A DNA stretch of 64,000 nucleotides from Pseudopedobacter sp035496935 (GCA_035496935.1 DATJED010000023.1:186001-250000); one strand, 5' to 3'; shown: positions 24,806-34,153, counted from the first letter of the stretch. Numbers and translations are program-made. The notes: generated by a model not told the origin, from the sequence alone.

Positions 24806-25662
24806 AATTGGGTACGGTAATAAATATCAAATAAAAAACATACGGCAAAAGCTACAGAAGCTATGCCATTTGTAGTCATAAAAGCAAAATTGACTCGGCT
24901 TAAATCATTAGGTTTTACTAACTGATGCTGATAAATCAACATTCCGATAAAAACTACTAAGCCAATATAATACGGCCAGCTTAACGGTGTAAAAAACAAA
25001 GGCAATACCACAAAAAGTGCGGAAAAAACGTGGAGTATATTGCTAACCAACAATGCATTTTTTTTGCCCAAATAGGAGGGGATTGAATGCAGATTTTCCG
25101 TTCTGTCAAAATCTTCATCCTGTAACGCGTAAATAATGTCAAAACCGCTAACCCAACATAAAACTGCTAAAGAGAATAAAACTGGAAGCAAGGCAAACTC
25201 GCCGGTTACCACTAAATAAGCGCCAATTGGAGCTAATGATAAGCCTAAACCTAAAACCAAATGGCACAAAGCGGTAAATCGTTTGGTTACGCTATAACCT
25301 AAAACCACTAGCAAAGCAATAGGCGAAAGCAGAAAGCACAGTTTGTTGATGAAATATGTTGCAACAATAAACAACAAGCAATTGATAACGGTAAAAACCA
25401 AAGCGTTTTTGGCAGAAATGCGCCCAGCCGGTATATCTCTCAGTTTTGTTCGAGGATTTTTGGCATCAATATCTCTATCAAGATAACGGTTAAAAGCCAT
25501 TGCCGAATTGCGGGCAAATACCATACATAAAACCATTAACAATAATTTGATCCACGAGAACTGCCCGTCGGTGGTATTTATCGCTAAAAAAAAACCGATA
25601 AAAGCAAAAGGCATTGCAAAAATTGTATGCGAAAAGGTGACTAATGAAAGGTATTTTTTCAT
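24802..25662 (-). CDS. UbiA-family polyprenyltransferase
   Basis: 286 residues with eight to nine membrane helices. The first prenyl-diphosphate site NRYLDRDIDAKNPRT is at 58-72 and the second acidic motif DEDFDRTENL is near 182-191. It attaches a polyprenyl chain to an aromatic acid. Bacteroidota relatives of this size serve in menaquinone synthesis, often by the futalosine route (MqnP-like); which applies here cannot be decided. ATG 25662 is preferred to an in-frame TTG ten codons upstream. Overlaps the peptidase gene by 4 bases. Confidence 0.82.
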   Translation of the reverse strand: MKKYLSLVTFSHTIFAMPFAFIGFFLAINTTDGQFSWIKLLLMVLCMVFARNSAMAFNRYLDRDIDAKNPRTKLRDIPAGRISAKNALVFTVINCLLFIVATYFINKLCFLLSPIALLVVLGYSVTKRFTALCHLVLGLGLSLAPIGAYLVVTGEFALLPVLFSLAVLCWVSGFDIIYALQDEDFDRTENLHSIPSYLGKKNALLVSNILHVFSALFVVLPLFFTPLSWPYYIGLVVFIGMLIYQHQLVKPNDLSRVNFAFMTTNGIASVAFAVCFLFDIYYRTQL

Positions 25663-25745
25663 CTGTTTTCTTTTTAAAAGGCGATGAAGCAATTATAGCC
25701 CTGAGCGCTTTGCCAAAAGCGTGATGGTTTCATCTAAAAAATAAC

Positions 25746-26369
25746 TTACTCGAAGGTTTTATATTCAGGAATTTCAAAATTCTGATTGATTTCATCAATG
25801 AGGTTTAAAATATCATCTCTTCCCTGTTTGTTTTCTGCAGAGGTCAAAATCATCTGCGGAACTTCCTCGAAATATTCTGATAATGCCTTTTTAAACTGAG
25901 CCATTGTTTGTTGCGATTTTACCTGCCCTTGTTTGTCGGACTTTGTAAAGATTAAAAAAAACGGGATTCCTTTTTCTCCTAGAGAGCAACAAAACTCAAT
26001 GTCGATTTTTTGAGGTTCCAACCGGCTGTCTATCAGTACAAAAACACATTGTAGGCTTTCTCGTTTTTCGAGATAATGTCTGATAAACTTTGCCCACTCT
26101 AAACGGTTGCTTTTTGAACTTTTGGCGTAACCATAACCCGGTAAATCTACGATATACCAGTTTTTATTAATTAAAAAATGGTTTATCAACTGTGTTTTTC
26201 CCGGTTTTTGAGAGGTCTTTGCTAAGCCTTTTACATCAACCAACATATTTATCAGTGAAGACTTGCCTACGTTTGAACGGCCAATAAAAGCATATTCTGG
26301 CAATTCTGGCATCGGGAGTTTGCTGATTTTTGTGTTGCTAATTGTAAAGTCTGCGGATTTTATAATCAT
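25746..26369 (-). CDS. engB: Ribosome biogenesis GTPase EngB/YsxC
   Basis: 207 residues. G1 GRSNVGKSS is at 30-38, G3 DLPGYG at 75-80, G4 TKSD near 143, G5 TSAENK near 178. EngB helps assemble the large ribosomal subunit. A perfect TAAATTTG element lies at 26382-26389, 12 bases upstream of the start, so it is transcribed on its own. Confidence 0.95.
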   Translation of the reverse strand: MIIKSADFTISNTKISKLPMPELPEYAFIGRSNVGKSSLINMLVDVKGLAKTSQKPGKTQLINHFLINKNWYIVDLPGYGYAKSSKSNRLEWAKFIRHYLEKRESLQCVFVLIDSRLEPQKIDIEFCCSLGEKGIPFFLIFTKSDKQGQVKSQQTMAQFKKALSEYFEEVPQMILTSAENKQGRDDILNLIDEINQNFEIPEYKTFE

Positions 26370-26381
26370 TGGCGCAATTTA

Positions 26382-26389
26382 CAAATTTA
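26382..26389 (-). promoter_or_regulatory. -7 element TAAATTTG of engB
   Basis: Perfect TAnnTTTG on the minus strand, 12 bases upstream of ATG 26369. Confidence 0.4.
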
Positions 26390-26469
26390 TTGCCTCATTA
26401 CCTGATAGCATATAAACGTTCGTCTGTTAAAAAATTCATCTGGTTTTCTAACGGTAATAATTAAAAAAT

Positions 26470-26477
26470 TATATTTG
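26470..26477 (+). promoter_or_regulatory. -7 element TATATTTG of tRNA-Leu
   Basis: Perfect TAnnTTTG whose last base is 9 bases before the mature tRNA 5' end. Confidence 0.55.
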
Positions 26478-26485
26478 CCTTAATT

Positions 26486-26569
26486 ACCCGGGTGGCGAAA
26501 TTGGTAGACGCACCATCTTGAGGGGGTGGCGCTTGCAAAGGCGTGGCAGTTCGAATCTGCTTCCGGGTA
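26486..26569 (+). tRNA. tRNA-Leu (anticodon GAG)
   Basis: An 84-nt class II tRNA. Acceptor ACCCGGG pairs with TCCGGGT (26562-26568), discriminator A at 26569. D-stem GCG/CGC. Anticodon stem CCATC/GGTGG with loop TTGAGGG and anticodon GAG at 26520-26522. Long variable arm CGCTTGCAAAGGCG. T-arm GGCAG TTCGAAT CTGCT. CCA is not encoded. Confidence 0.95.
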
Positions 26570-26587
26570 CAGAATTTATACAAAAAC

Positions 26588-26616
26588 CGCTTTTAACATA
26601 TTTAAAGGCGTTTTTT
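26588..26616 (+). terminator. tRNA-Leu terminator
   Basis: CGCTTTTAA pairs with TTAAAGGCG (one G-T) around a 5-base loop, followed by six T residues, 18 bases after the tRNA. Confidence 0.8.
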
Positions 26617-26715
26617 AGTTCCTGAATTATTTTCCGGCGAGTTTCGATGTATTTTAATGAAATTTTCAATTGTCCCTAATTGAACTAAAAGAATCTGTAT
26701 AGTCGATTTAAATAG

Positions 26716-26745
26716 AAAAAGCTGTTCGTTACAAACAGCCTTTTC
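26716..26745 (-). terminator. Terminator of the signalling operon
   Basis: On the minus strand GCTGTT and AACAGC form a stem with a 7-base loop, followed by TTTTTC. It lies just after the last gene of the six-gene phosphorelay operon. Confidence 0.7.
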
Positions 26746-26762
26746 TTTTCTAAGGTAGATCT

Positions 26763-27119
26763 TTAAACTAAGGATTTTATCAGGTTTTCCAATTCATCCA
26801 AATCAAAAGGTTTTGCCAAATGCGCATCGGCTCCAGCTCTTTCTGCCAAACTTTTAATGTCGTTATTTGCCGAGAAATAGATTACAGGAATGTGGTTAAA
26901 TTCCGGATGTTTTTTAAGAATCCTTGTGGCTTCTATTCCTCCAATATCAGGAATCCAATTGTCCATTAAAATCGCATCGGGATTGGTTTCGGTGACTTTT
27001 TCGATGATATCGTGGGAAGTCTCTGAAGTCGCAACTTCATAACCACATTCTGTTAAAATTATCGAGCAGAGTTCTAAAATGTTTGCATCATCATCAAAAA
27101 TAAGTATCGTTTTTTTCAA
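26763..27119 (-). CDS. Single-domain response regulator
   Basis: 118 residues, receiver domain only. Acidic pocket FDDD (8-11), phosphoacceptor D53 in LMDNWIPD, and conserved Lys in AKPFDL near 102. Like CheY it has no output domain, so it must relay phosphate or act by binding. Last gene of the minus-strand operon, 17 bases after the CheB-like gene. Confidence 0.9.
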   Translation of the reverse strand: MKKTILIFDDDANILELCSIILTECGYEVATSETSHDIIEKVTETNPDAILMDNWIPDIGGIEATRILKKHPEFNHIPVIYFSANNDIKSLAERAGADAHLAKPFDLDELENLIKSLV

Positions 27120-27136
27120 GTATCGGAAATTGAAGG

Positions 27137-27715
27137 TTAAAAACTATTTATTAATCCTATAAGCTCATCAGCATCGGCTATAAAATCTGGTTCAAATAAA
27201 CTTAATGCTTCTTTGGGCATGGTGTCTATTTCTGCACTAATAGGGTCTTGTACAATTGTTGTTCCATTTTTCTGATGAACATACAACATTCCTTCGGCTC
27301 CATCCGAATTTGCGCCAGAGAGTAGTATAGCGACCATTTTTTCTTCATATAAATCTGCTGCAACTTTAAAAGTTATATCGATAGCCGGACGGGAAAAGTT
27401 TACTTTTTCGGAATAATCTAAAGAAAATGTACAGTCTTTTTCAATTAAGAGATGGTAATCTGCTGGTGCAAAATAAATATTGCCAGCATCAATTGTATCC
27501 TTATCCTCGCATTCTAAAACATTTATGGATGTTTTGAGGTTGAAAACTTCGCTGATACTCGAATTTGACCCACTTTTTCGATGCAGAACTATAACAATTG
27601 CAAAGTTTATAGGCGTTTTAATTTGTGGGATAAGTTTCAAAAGGACGTTGAATGAGCCGGCAGATCCTCCAATAACCACTAATTCTATTGGTTTTTTCAG
27701 CTCACTTTTCGCCAT
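27137..27715 (-). CDS. CheB-type methylesterase domain protein (no receiver)
   Basis: 192 residues: only the CheB catalytic domain, without the N-terminal receiver of chemotaxis CheB. The triad is visible as S18 (GGSAGS), H45 (VLHRKS) and D138 (GANSDGAEGM). It should demethylate or deamidate glutamate residues of a receptor or another signalling protein. It overlaps the cheR-like gene by 19 bases in a different frame. With no chemoreceptor genes nearby, the substrate may be a kinase of this cluster. Confidence 0.88.
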   Translation of the reverse strand: MAKSELKKPIELVVIGGSAGSFNVLLKLIPQIKTPINFAIVIVLHRKSGSNSSISEVFNLKTSINVLECEDKDTIDAGNIYFAPADYHLLIEKDCTFSLDYSEKVNFSRPAIDITFKVAADLYEEKMVAILLSGANSDGAEGMLYVHQKNGTTIVQDPISAEIDTMPKEALSLFEPDFIADADELIGLINSF

Positions 27716-28521
27716 ATCTTTTCTTTTTCGATTTGTTGGTAATCGCCTTCCAGCTGAGAAAATTTGATGGTCTCTTTTGAACCTAGTGCTAAATAACCTA
27801 GGCTCTCTAAGCTTGAATCAAATAATCGCAATACTTTTTCTTGTAGATTTTTGTCAAAATAAATTAAAACGTTACGACAAAGAATAAGCTGAAATTCGTT
27901 AAAAGAGCTGTCTGAAACTAAGTTATGTGTCGCAAAAATGACCCGTTCTCTTAATTTATCAACAAACCGCACATGATCGTAATTGGCAGTATAGTAATCG
28001 CTAAAATTGTTAGTTCCGCCACTGTTGATGTAGTTTTCAGAGTAATTTCGGATTAAATTGATTGGATATATTCCATATTTAGCAGTTTCTAAAACGCTTG
28101 GATTAATATCTGTTGCATAAATTATTGCTTTATGGGCCAAATTAGCCTCATTCAGTAATATGGAAAGAGAATAAGCTTCTTCGCCGGTAGAACAACCAGC
28201 CAACCATATTTTTATATAGGAATGAACCCCTAATTGTGGTATAATTTGTTCACGTAATGTTTTATAAAAATGCCTATCCCTAAACATTTCTGTAACATTA
28301 ACGGTAATCTCCTCTACAAATCTTCCAAAATAGCTCTCATCGTTCAAAACTTTATAGTGCAATTCTGCAAAACTGGTAAATTTATCCAAAGTACATAATC
28401 GGTTGATTCTCCGTATGATAGACGCTTTGCTATACTCCGTAAAATCGTAGCCGTATTTGTCAGCTACGTTATTTAGCAGAATCTCTAAATCATTATCATC
28501 TACCAAATTGTAGTTAAGCAT
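27697..28521 (-). CDS. CheR-type methyltransferase
   Basis: 274 residues. A short all-alpha N-terminal domain (about 10-75) is followed by the SAM-dependent methyltransferase domain: IWLAGCSTGEEAYSLSI (about 104-120) binds SAM, and LCRNVLIYFDKNLQ (about 213-226) is the conserved C-terminal motif. It methylates glutamates in signalling proteins. It lies 2 bases after the preceding receiver gene and overlaps the CheB-like gene by 19 bases, so the opposing enzymes are made together. Confidence 0.92.
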   Translation of the reverse strand: MLNYNLVDDNDLEILLNNVADKYGYDFTEYSKASIIRRINRLCTLDKFTSFAELHYKVLNDESYFGRFVEEITVNVTEMFRDRHFYKTLREQIIPQLGVHSYIKIWLAGCSTGEEAYSLSILLNEANLAHKAIIYATDINPSVLETAKYGIYPINLIRNYSENYINSGGTNNFSDYYTANYDHVRFVDKLRERVIFATHNLVSDSSFNEFQLILCRNVLIYFDKNLQEKVLRLFDSSLESLGYLALGSKETIKFSQLEGDYQQIEKEKIWRKVS

Positions 28522-28523
28522 TC

Positions 28524-28886
28524 TTATAAATGTTTATCGATATAAACCATTAAATGGTCAATATTTACGGGTTTGGATACATATCCATCGGCGCCAGCGG
28601 CTATGCATTTTTCCTTATCGCCGCTCATGGCTTGTGCTGTAAGAGCAATAACAGGTGGGTTATTGCCTTCTTTTTTTAAAACGTCAATTGCTTCATATCC
28701 ATCTGTTTCTGGCATCATCATATCCATCAATATTAAACCGATATTTTCGTTTGTTTCTAAAACCTTCTGTGCTTCTTTGAAACTTAAGGCGGTTTGGCAC
28801 TGAAACTTTCTTGCCTTTAAAACCATTTTTAAAGCAAAAATGTTTCTGTAATCGTCATCAATAATTAGTATCTCTTTTTTTTGCAT
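28524..28886 (-). CDS. Single-domain response regulator
   Basis: 120 residues, receiver only. Pocket IDDD near 9-12, phosphoacceptor D55 in LILMDMMMPE, and SKPVNIDHL near 104. It resembles the third receiver of the large hybrid kinase just upstream (MDIMMPEMDGY, SKPVDVDQL), suggesting duplication. Lies between the kinase and cheR-like genes with spacings of 8 and 2 bases. Confidence 0.9.
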   Translation of the reverse strand: MQKKEILIIDDDYRNIFALKMVLKARKFQCQTALSFKEAQKVLETNENIGLILMDMMMPETDGYEAIDVLKKEGNNPPVIALTAQAMSGDKEKCIAAGADGYVSKPVNIDHLMVYIDKHL

Positions 28887-28894
28887 ATAAAAAA

Positions 28895-31800
28895 TTAGCC
28901 TTTATATAACCACACTCTTAGTAAAGACAATAATTGGTCAACATCAACTGGTTTAGAAATATAATCTGATGCGCCAACCTTTATACATTTTTCTCTGTCG
29001 CCAATCATTGCTTTTGCGGTAACGGCAAAAATTGGTAAGTTCTTATATTTTGGATTTTCCCTGATAGCACTAATGGTTTCATAGCCGTCCATTTCTGGCA
29101 TCATAATGTCCATTAAAATAATGTCAATCTCAGGATGTTCTTCCAATTTCTCAATTGCCTGTTTACCATCAATAGCACTAATAACTTTCATGCCATGTTT
29201 TTCAAGCGCTTTTGAAAGCGAAAATATGTTTCTTACATCGTCATCGGCAATTAAAACGGTTTTGTTTTTAATTACCTCGGTTAAGGTGCCAAGCTTGACG
29301 ATAGAATTTTCCTTTTTCGGAACTTTACTTTCATCAATTAAATGCAAAAACAGTCCTACTTCATCAAGCACCCGTTGGTACGAATGGGCTGTTTTAATGA
29401 TGATGGAATCAGCATATTTTTTGATTCTTAGTTCTTCAACTTTTGAAATGTTTTTTCCAGTAAAAATAATAATCGGAAGATTTTCCAGTCCTGGATTTTG
29501 TCTTATCGTTTCTAAAGTTTCGTAAGCTGTTTCATAAGGAACGCCCATGTCTAAAATTACGCAGTCCACATCCTTTTCTTGTAAGGCGGTTGCGCTCTCA
29601 GACACTGAATTTTTTATTTCGGTATTGATTTCAAAGTTGCTCAGGAAATACGAAAGGGCATTTGCGTGTTTATTGTTCTCTTCGATAATTAGTACCTTTC
29701 TGGACCCTTTGTTTAAAGCTTCTTCAATCTTTTTAAACACTTCTGTCATTTGCGCAATGGCAAATGGTTTGTTGATAAAATCCACAGCTCCTTTTAACAA
29801 GCTTTCCTTTTTGGCTTGTAAAGAAGACATGATATGAACCGGAATATGTTTGGTTTGCGGATGATTTTTTAACTGATCCATTACCATCCAGCCATCCATT
29901 ACCGGCAACTGTATATCTAATAAAATTGCTTTTGGTTTAAATTGTAAGGCAACTTGTAACGCTAAATCGCCACGTACAATTACGATGCCTTTATAACCGC
30001 TTTTTCTGGAGTAATTAAGGAGTGTTTTTGCAAAAAGGGTGTCGTCCTCAACAATTAAAATCACATTGTCTTCGTCTTTAATTGATGCTCTGTCGTCTTC
30101 TACGCCTTCAGGAATAATATCAATTACATAATTATTATTATCAATATTTTGCTCGTTTTCCGTATGGTTTTCTAATGTATCTATCGGTTTTTCTTCAACT
30201 AAAACATCTTCCTTGTCTAAAGGAAAAGTAGCGGTAAAACGGCTTCCTTTGCCAGGATTACTTTCAACAAAAATTGTTCCGCCTAAAAGTTTTACCAACT
30301 CTCTGCTAATAGATAAACCTAGACCTGTTCCTCCAAAACGTCTTCTGGTAGTTCCGTCTGCTTGTTGGAAGGCTTCAAATATAATCCGTTGTTTATCTTC
30401 CCGTATGCCAATTCCGGTATCAGTAACTTTAAATATAATTTTCTTGTTTTTATCTTCGATATCTAAAGTTACGCTACCAGTTTCTGTGAACTTTATTGCA
30501 TTAGAAATCAGGTTTTTAAGTATTTGGCCTAACCTCACAAAATCTGTGTCAATGTTTTTGAGTTTTGTATTAACGTTGATATTAAACTCAATACCCTTGT
30601 CTTTTGCTGTTGGTGCAAATAAATTTTTTAATTCGGTTGTAATGGTGTTTATTGGTGTTGGCTCAATATGAACCTCCATTTTGCCCGATTCAATTTTAGA
30701 TAAATCCAGAATTTCATCGATTAAAGCCAATAAGCCGTGTCCAGAACTTTGGATAACTTTCGCCGATTCAATCTGCTCTTCGTTTAAATTTCCTTCGGGG
30801 TTTTCTGCAGTTAACCGCGACAATAAAAGTATCGAGTTCAACGGAGTGCGTAGCTCGTGAGACATGTTAGCTAAAAACTCCGATTTATATTTGGTGCTTA
30901 GGGCCAATTCTTCAGCTTTTTTCTGAATCTCAATATTTCGCTCTATAATCTCCGAGTTTTTTTCTTCTAACTGCACAGAACGTTCCTCAAGTTCTTTGTT
31001 AGATTGTAGCAACTCCTCTTGCTGTACTTTTAATTCCTCTTCAGAAGCCTGCAGTTTTTGGGTTTGCGCCTCAAGTTCTGAGTTTAAGTTCTCTAACTCA
31101 CTATGTTGCGATTGTAATTCTTCTGTTTGTGCCTGCGTTTCTTCTAGCAAATCCTGTATATGTCTGCGAGATTTTGCACTATTAACAGCAATGCCGATGC
31201 TTTCTGCAACACGGGAGTGGAATATCAAATCAATTTCTCCAAAAACGTCATTACAGCCCAATTCAATTACCCCTATAGGTGCTTCATCTACGATAATTGG
31301 ACATAGTAATAAATTCGATAATTTAATGGTTCCGGTAGCGCTGGTAATTACAAATTGCTCATCTAAATTAGTGAATAGTTTTGTTTTCTGATCTTTAAAA
31401 ACCTGGCCAATTAATCCTTCGCCTTCTTCAAAATAAGGCTTCATAAACGCCTCATGTGCATATGCTTTTTTCAAAACTAGCTTGCCATCCTCATATAGAT
31501 AAATAGCGCCATTTGCACATTGCCCATAACTTATTATATGGTTGATTGATTGTTCACAAATAACATCTACAGTTTTATTGCCAACTAATTTCTCGTTCAA
31601 ATCAACCAAACCTTTTTGCAACCATTCATTATCATTCAATTTATTAAACGAAGTTTCTAAGGAAGTCGCCATGTTATTTAAAGACTGGCTTAATTTACTC
31701 AGTATGCCTAAGTTTTTACTTTCCACACGGGTATTGTAGTTGCCCAATGAAATTTGATGGGCAATTTCTTCTATTGTTAATATACTTTGGCTAGTTTCTT

Positions 31801-32458
31801 TGTCTTTTTCAATTAAACTTGCTTTTAGTTTCTCCCGCTCCGTAAAATCGTTTTTAATTCTGATGTAGAAAACTAGTGTAATAATTAGAGCGATTAACGC
31901 GGATAGAACCAGTAAAATGGGGGTAAGCGTAGAAGATTCATTACTTGCAATAAGCCTTTGTTCAAGTAGATTTCTTTCTAACCTTTTCATTTTAATAATC
32001 TGCCCTTGCACACGTTCCCACAATTCGCGTCCCATATCTATTTGGGCGACGTTGTTTTCTGTGCGGTTTCTAGTCTGGCTGATTAACCCTTCCAAAACAG
32101 CATCATAATCTGAAAATTGGTTCGAGAGTAACTTTAAATTTGCGACTTGTTCAGGATTGTCGGAAACTTGAGCGCCGAGGGACGACAGTAAAGAATCTTG
32201 AGTGAGTTTACTGGTATAATAAGGTTTTACATAATTATCGTTTTTTGTCAACAAAAAGCCCCTCATGCCTATCACTTTATCCTTTAGGTTTAAGTGTACA
32301 TCATCCAAAGTTTTTAAAACTTTTAGCGAATGCTTAACCCATTCCTGATTTTTAAGCAGTTCGTTAATAGATATGTAAGATGCTGCGGAACTTAAAATAA
32401 GTATAAGGAAAGATACTGTAAAACCTATTTGTAGGTTTCTAATGAACTTATTTGCCAT
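28895..32458 (-). CDS. Hybrid histidine kinase with CHASE3, GAF and three receivers
   Basis: 1187 residues. Order: membrane helix (10-30), CHASE3-type sensor (about 38-175), membrane helix (180-199), HAMP-like linker (about 200-270), GAF (about 290-428), long coiled coil (about 432-525), HisKA with H534 in SHELRTPLN, HATPase (about 640-745), then receivers near 805-920, 925-1040 and 1065-1185. The first receiver has LLDIQLPVMDG and the third LMDIMMPEMDG; the middle one is more divergent (LDMGVPYE). It is a membrane sensor that likely passes phosphate to the stand-alone receivers. Second gene of the operon. Confidence 0.93.
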   Translation of the reverse strand: MANKFIRNLQIGFTVSFLILILSSAASYISINELLKNQEWVKHSLKVLKTLDDVHLNLKDKVIGMRGFLLTKNDNYVKPYYTSKLTQDSLLSSLGAQVSDNPEQVANLKLLSNQFSDYDAVLEGLISQTRNRTENNVAQIDMGRELWERVQGQIIKMKRLERNLLEQRLIASNESSTLTPILLVLSALIALIITLVFYIRIKNDFTEREKLKASLIEKDKETSQSILTIEEIAHQISLGNYNTRVESKNLGILSKLSQSLNNMATSLETSFNKLNDNEWLQKGLVDLNEKLVGNKTVDVICEQSINHIISYGQCANGAIYLYEDGKLVLKKAYAHEAFMKPYFEEGEGLIGQVFKDQKTKLFTNLDEQFVITSATGTIKLSNLLLCPIIVDEAPIGVIELGCNDVFGEIDLIFHSRVAESIGIAVNSAKSRRHIQDLLEETQAQTEELQSQHSELENLNSELEAQTQKLQASEEELKVQQEELLQSNKELEERSVQLEEKNSEIIERNIEIQKKAEELALSTKYKSEFLANMSHELRTPLNSILLLSRLTAENPEGNLNEEQIESAKVIQSSGHGLLALIDEILDLSKIESGKMEVHIEPTPINTITTELKNLFAPTAKDKGIEFNINVNTKLKNIDTDFVRLGQILKNLISNAIKFTETGSVTLDIEDKNKKIIFKVTDTGIGIREDKQRIIFEAFQQADGTTRRRFGGTGLGLSISRELVKLLGGTIFVESNPGKGSRFTATFPLDKEDVLVEEKPIDTLENHTENEQNIDNNNYVIDIIPEGVEDDRASIKDEDNVILIVEDDTLFAKTLLNYSRKSGYKGIVIVRGDLALQVALQFKPKAILLDIQLPVMDGWMVMDQLKNHPQTKHIPVHIMSSLQAKKESLLKGAVDFINKPFAIAQMTEVFKKIEEALNKGSRKVLIIEENNKHANALSYFLSNFEINTEIKNSVSESATALQEKDVDCVILDMGVPYETAYETLETIRQNPGLENLPIIIFTGKNISKVEELRIKKYADSIIIKTAHSYQRVLDEVGLFLHLIDESKVPKKENSIVKLGTLTEVIKNKTVLIADDDVRNIFSLSKALEKHGMKVISAIDGKQAIEKLEEHPEIDIILMDIMMPEMDGYETISAIRENPKYKNLPIFAVTAKAMIGDREKCIKVGASDYISKPVDVDQLLSLLRVWLYKG

Positions 32459-32471
32459 ATTTTTTTGATTT

Positions 32472-33935
32472 TTAATTGATTGGGATCGAGAAATAAAACT
32501 CGGACCCGCTATCTGTTGAGCTATTAACTCCTACATCTCCGCCGTGTTTTTTGATAATCTCTGCACAAATATAAAGACCAATTCCTAAGCCTTGAAACTT
32601 TAAGGATGATTCTTCTACTCGATAAAATTTAGAGAAAATTAAACGCTGTTTTTCTAAAGGGATACCAATGCCATTATCTTTAACTCTTATTATTAAGTTA
32701 TTGCCAGCAGTTTCTCTACTTATCCTCACGGTTTTGTGGTTTAAAGAGTACTTTAGTGCATTTGTAAGGTAATTAATTAACACCTGTTCTATCCGGCTCT
32801 CGTCCCCGTTTACTATTAATGAAGTCTCATTGCCTGTCACTTCAATTTCAAAATCCTCGTGAGTTTGCTGTATGGTTTCTAAAGCAGATTCTATTAAATT
32901 CTTTGCATCAAACGGTTTTTTGTTTAGTTTAAGTTCGCCACTTTCAATCTTCGAAACATCTAGTAAATCCGAAATCAGCTCATTTAATTTGCCAACCTGT
33001 AACTGTGCTTTTTCTATGTAATTTTTTACTTGGTCTGATTCATGGTCTTTAAGCGATCTAGAAAGTAGCTGGATATAAGCTTTAACGCTAGTTAAAGGCG
33101 TTTTTAATTCGTGGCTTGTGATACTTAAAAATTCGTCTTTCTTTTTCTCTATTTGTTTTTGATCTTCAATATCTGTAAAAGTGCCGATCCATTTCGTTAT
33201 TCTTTGGTTTTCCGAAATTGGTACAATACGCAAAAGATGATATTTGTAATATTGGCTATCCAGTTCCTTGATACGCACCTCAAGCTCCAAGCTTTCCTTT
33301 TTTTTGATTGTTTTTCTCCACTCTTTTTGGATGTCTATTTTATCCTCAAAAGTTTGCGGAAATTCGTCGGCAGTGAGGGCATATTTAAACCAGTTATGAT
33401 TCACAAACTCTATTTCGCCCGTTTCATTTGCGGTAAAAGCAATTAAAGGTAGCGCCTCTAAAGTGTTTTGTAATTCTTCAACTCGCTCTTTAAGTTCAGA
33501 TTGAACTTTTTTTCTGATATCTATTTCTGCTCTTAAAGCATGTTGTGTATCCTGTAGCTCTTTAGTTTGCTGGTAAAGCCTTACAAAATTATTGACTTTT
33601 AATAATAAAATTTCGGGGTCAAAAGGTTTAACTACGTAGTCTATCCCTCCAGATTCATATCCTTTGTTTATAAATTGGTTGTTTGTGTTTACGGCAGACA
33701 AAAATATAATCGGTATATCCTTTGTTTTATTAAAACCGCTTAAGGTTTCTGCCACCTCAAAACCATCCATTGATGGCATTTGAACATCCAATATTATGAG
33801 AGCGTAATCAGTGTTAAGGACTTTTTTTAATCCTTCTTCGCCAGAGAGTGCTGTATCTACATTAAAGCCCTTTGATTCTAGTAGTTTTTTTAAAGAGTAT
33901 ATATTCTCTTGTTTGTCATCAACTATTAAAATCAT
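32472..33935 (-). CDS. Receiver-PAS-histidine kinase
   Basis: 487 residues, soluble. Receiver (1-118) with D50 in ILDVQMPSMDG, a coiled coil (about 120-160), a PAS domain (about 155-260), HisKA with H275 in SITSHELKTPL, and HATPase ending GLGIGLYICAEII and SGSEFYFSIPI. An N-terminal receiver makes its kinase responsive to another kinase. First gene of the six-gene operon, 13 bases before the hybrid kinase. Confidence 0.92.
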   Translation of the reverse strand: MILIVDDKQENIYSLKKLLESKGFNVDTALSGEEGLKKVLNTDYALIILDVQMPSMDGFEVAETLSGFNKTKDIPIIFLSAVNTNNQFINKGYESGGIDYVVKPFDPEILLLKVNNFVRLYQQTKELQDTQHALRAEIDIRKKVQSELKERVEELQNTLEALPLIAFTANETGEIEFVNHNWFKYALTADEFPQTFEDKIDIQKEWRKTIKKKESLELEVRIKELDSQYYKYHLLRIVPISENQRITKWIGTFTDIEDQKQIEKKKDEFLSITSHELKTPLTSVKAYIQLLSRSLKDHESDQVKNYIEKAQLQVGKLNELISDLLDVSKIESGELKLNKKPFDAKNLIESALETIQQTHEDFEIEVTGNETSLIVNGDESRIEQVLINYLTNALKYSLNHKTVRISRETAGNNLIIRVKDNGIGIPLEKQRLIFSKFYRVEESSLKFQGLGIGLYICAEIIKKHGGDVGVNSSTDSGSEFYFSIPIN

Positions 33936-34046
33936 TCAGAAATGTGTATTTGTAAATCCAATCTGCTTTTGTTAAAAAATTCAAAATGTTGTTTGTAGCA
34001 ATAATTAAACCAAAAAACGTTCAAGACATTGATTTTTCTTGATTTG

Positions 34047-34083
34047 TTATGCTTGCATAATAAATTAAAGATGCTTACATTTG
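34047..34083 (+). promoter_or_regulatory. Promoter of the marR-fad operon with two overlapping operator copies
   Basis: TTG (34053-34055) and TACATTTG (34076-34083) lie 20 bases apart, a full Bacteroidota promoter. TTATGC/GCATAA (34047-34060) is a palindrome around the -33 TTG, and its core ATGCTTGCAT (34049-34058) is repeated as ATGCTTACAT (34071-34080) over the -7, exactly 22 bases on, two DNA turns. A repressor bound here would block the promoter; the adjacent MarR protein is the obvious candidate. Confidence 0.6.
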
Positions 34084-34153
34084 GTTATCGACTAAATTAT
34101 AAATAAAGGCTTAAAATAGCACTTAATTTTAATTCAATTTTAATTTTAAATAG

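Noticed and set aside
26484..26669. 61-codon minus-strand frame over tRNA-Leu
   Set aside because: It covers the tRNA and its terminator on the opposite strand; no protein-like signal.
29106..31391. Several long plus-strand open frames opposite the hybrid kinase
   Set aside because: All lie antisense to the strongly recognisable kinase and consist of Ser/Leu/Ile-rich shadow sequence.
26763..33935. Chemotaxis operon
   Set aside because: CheB and CheR are present but there is no CheA, CheW, receptor or motility gene, so ordinary chemotaxis is not supported.
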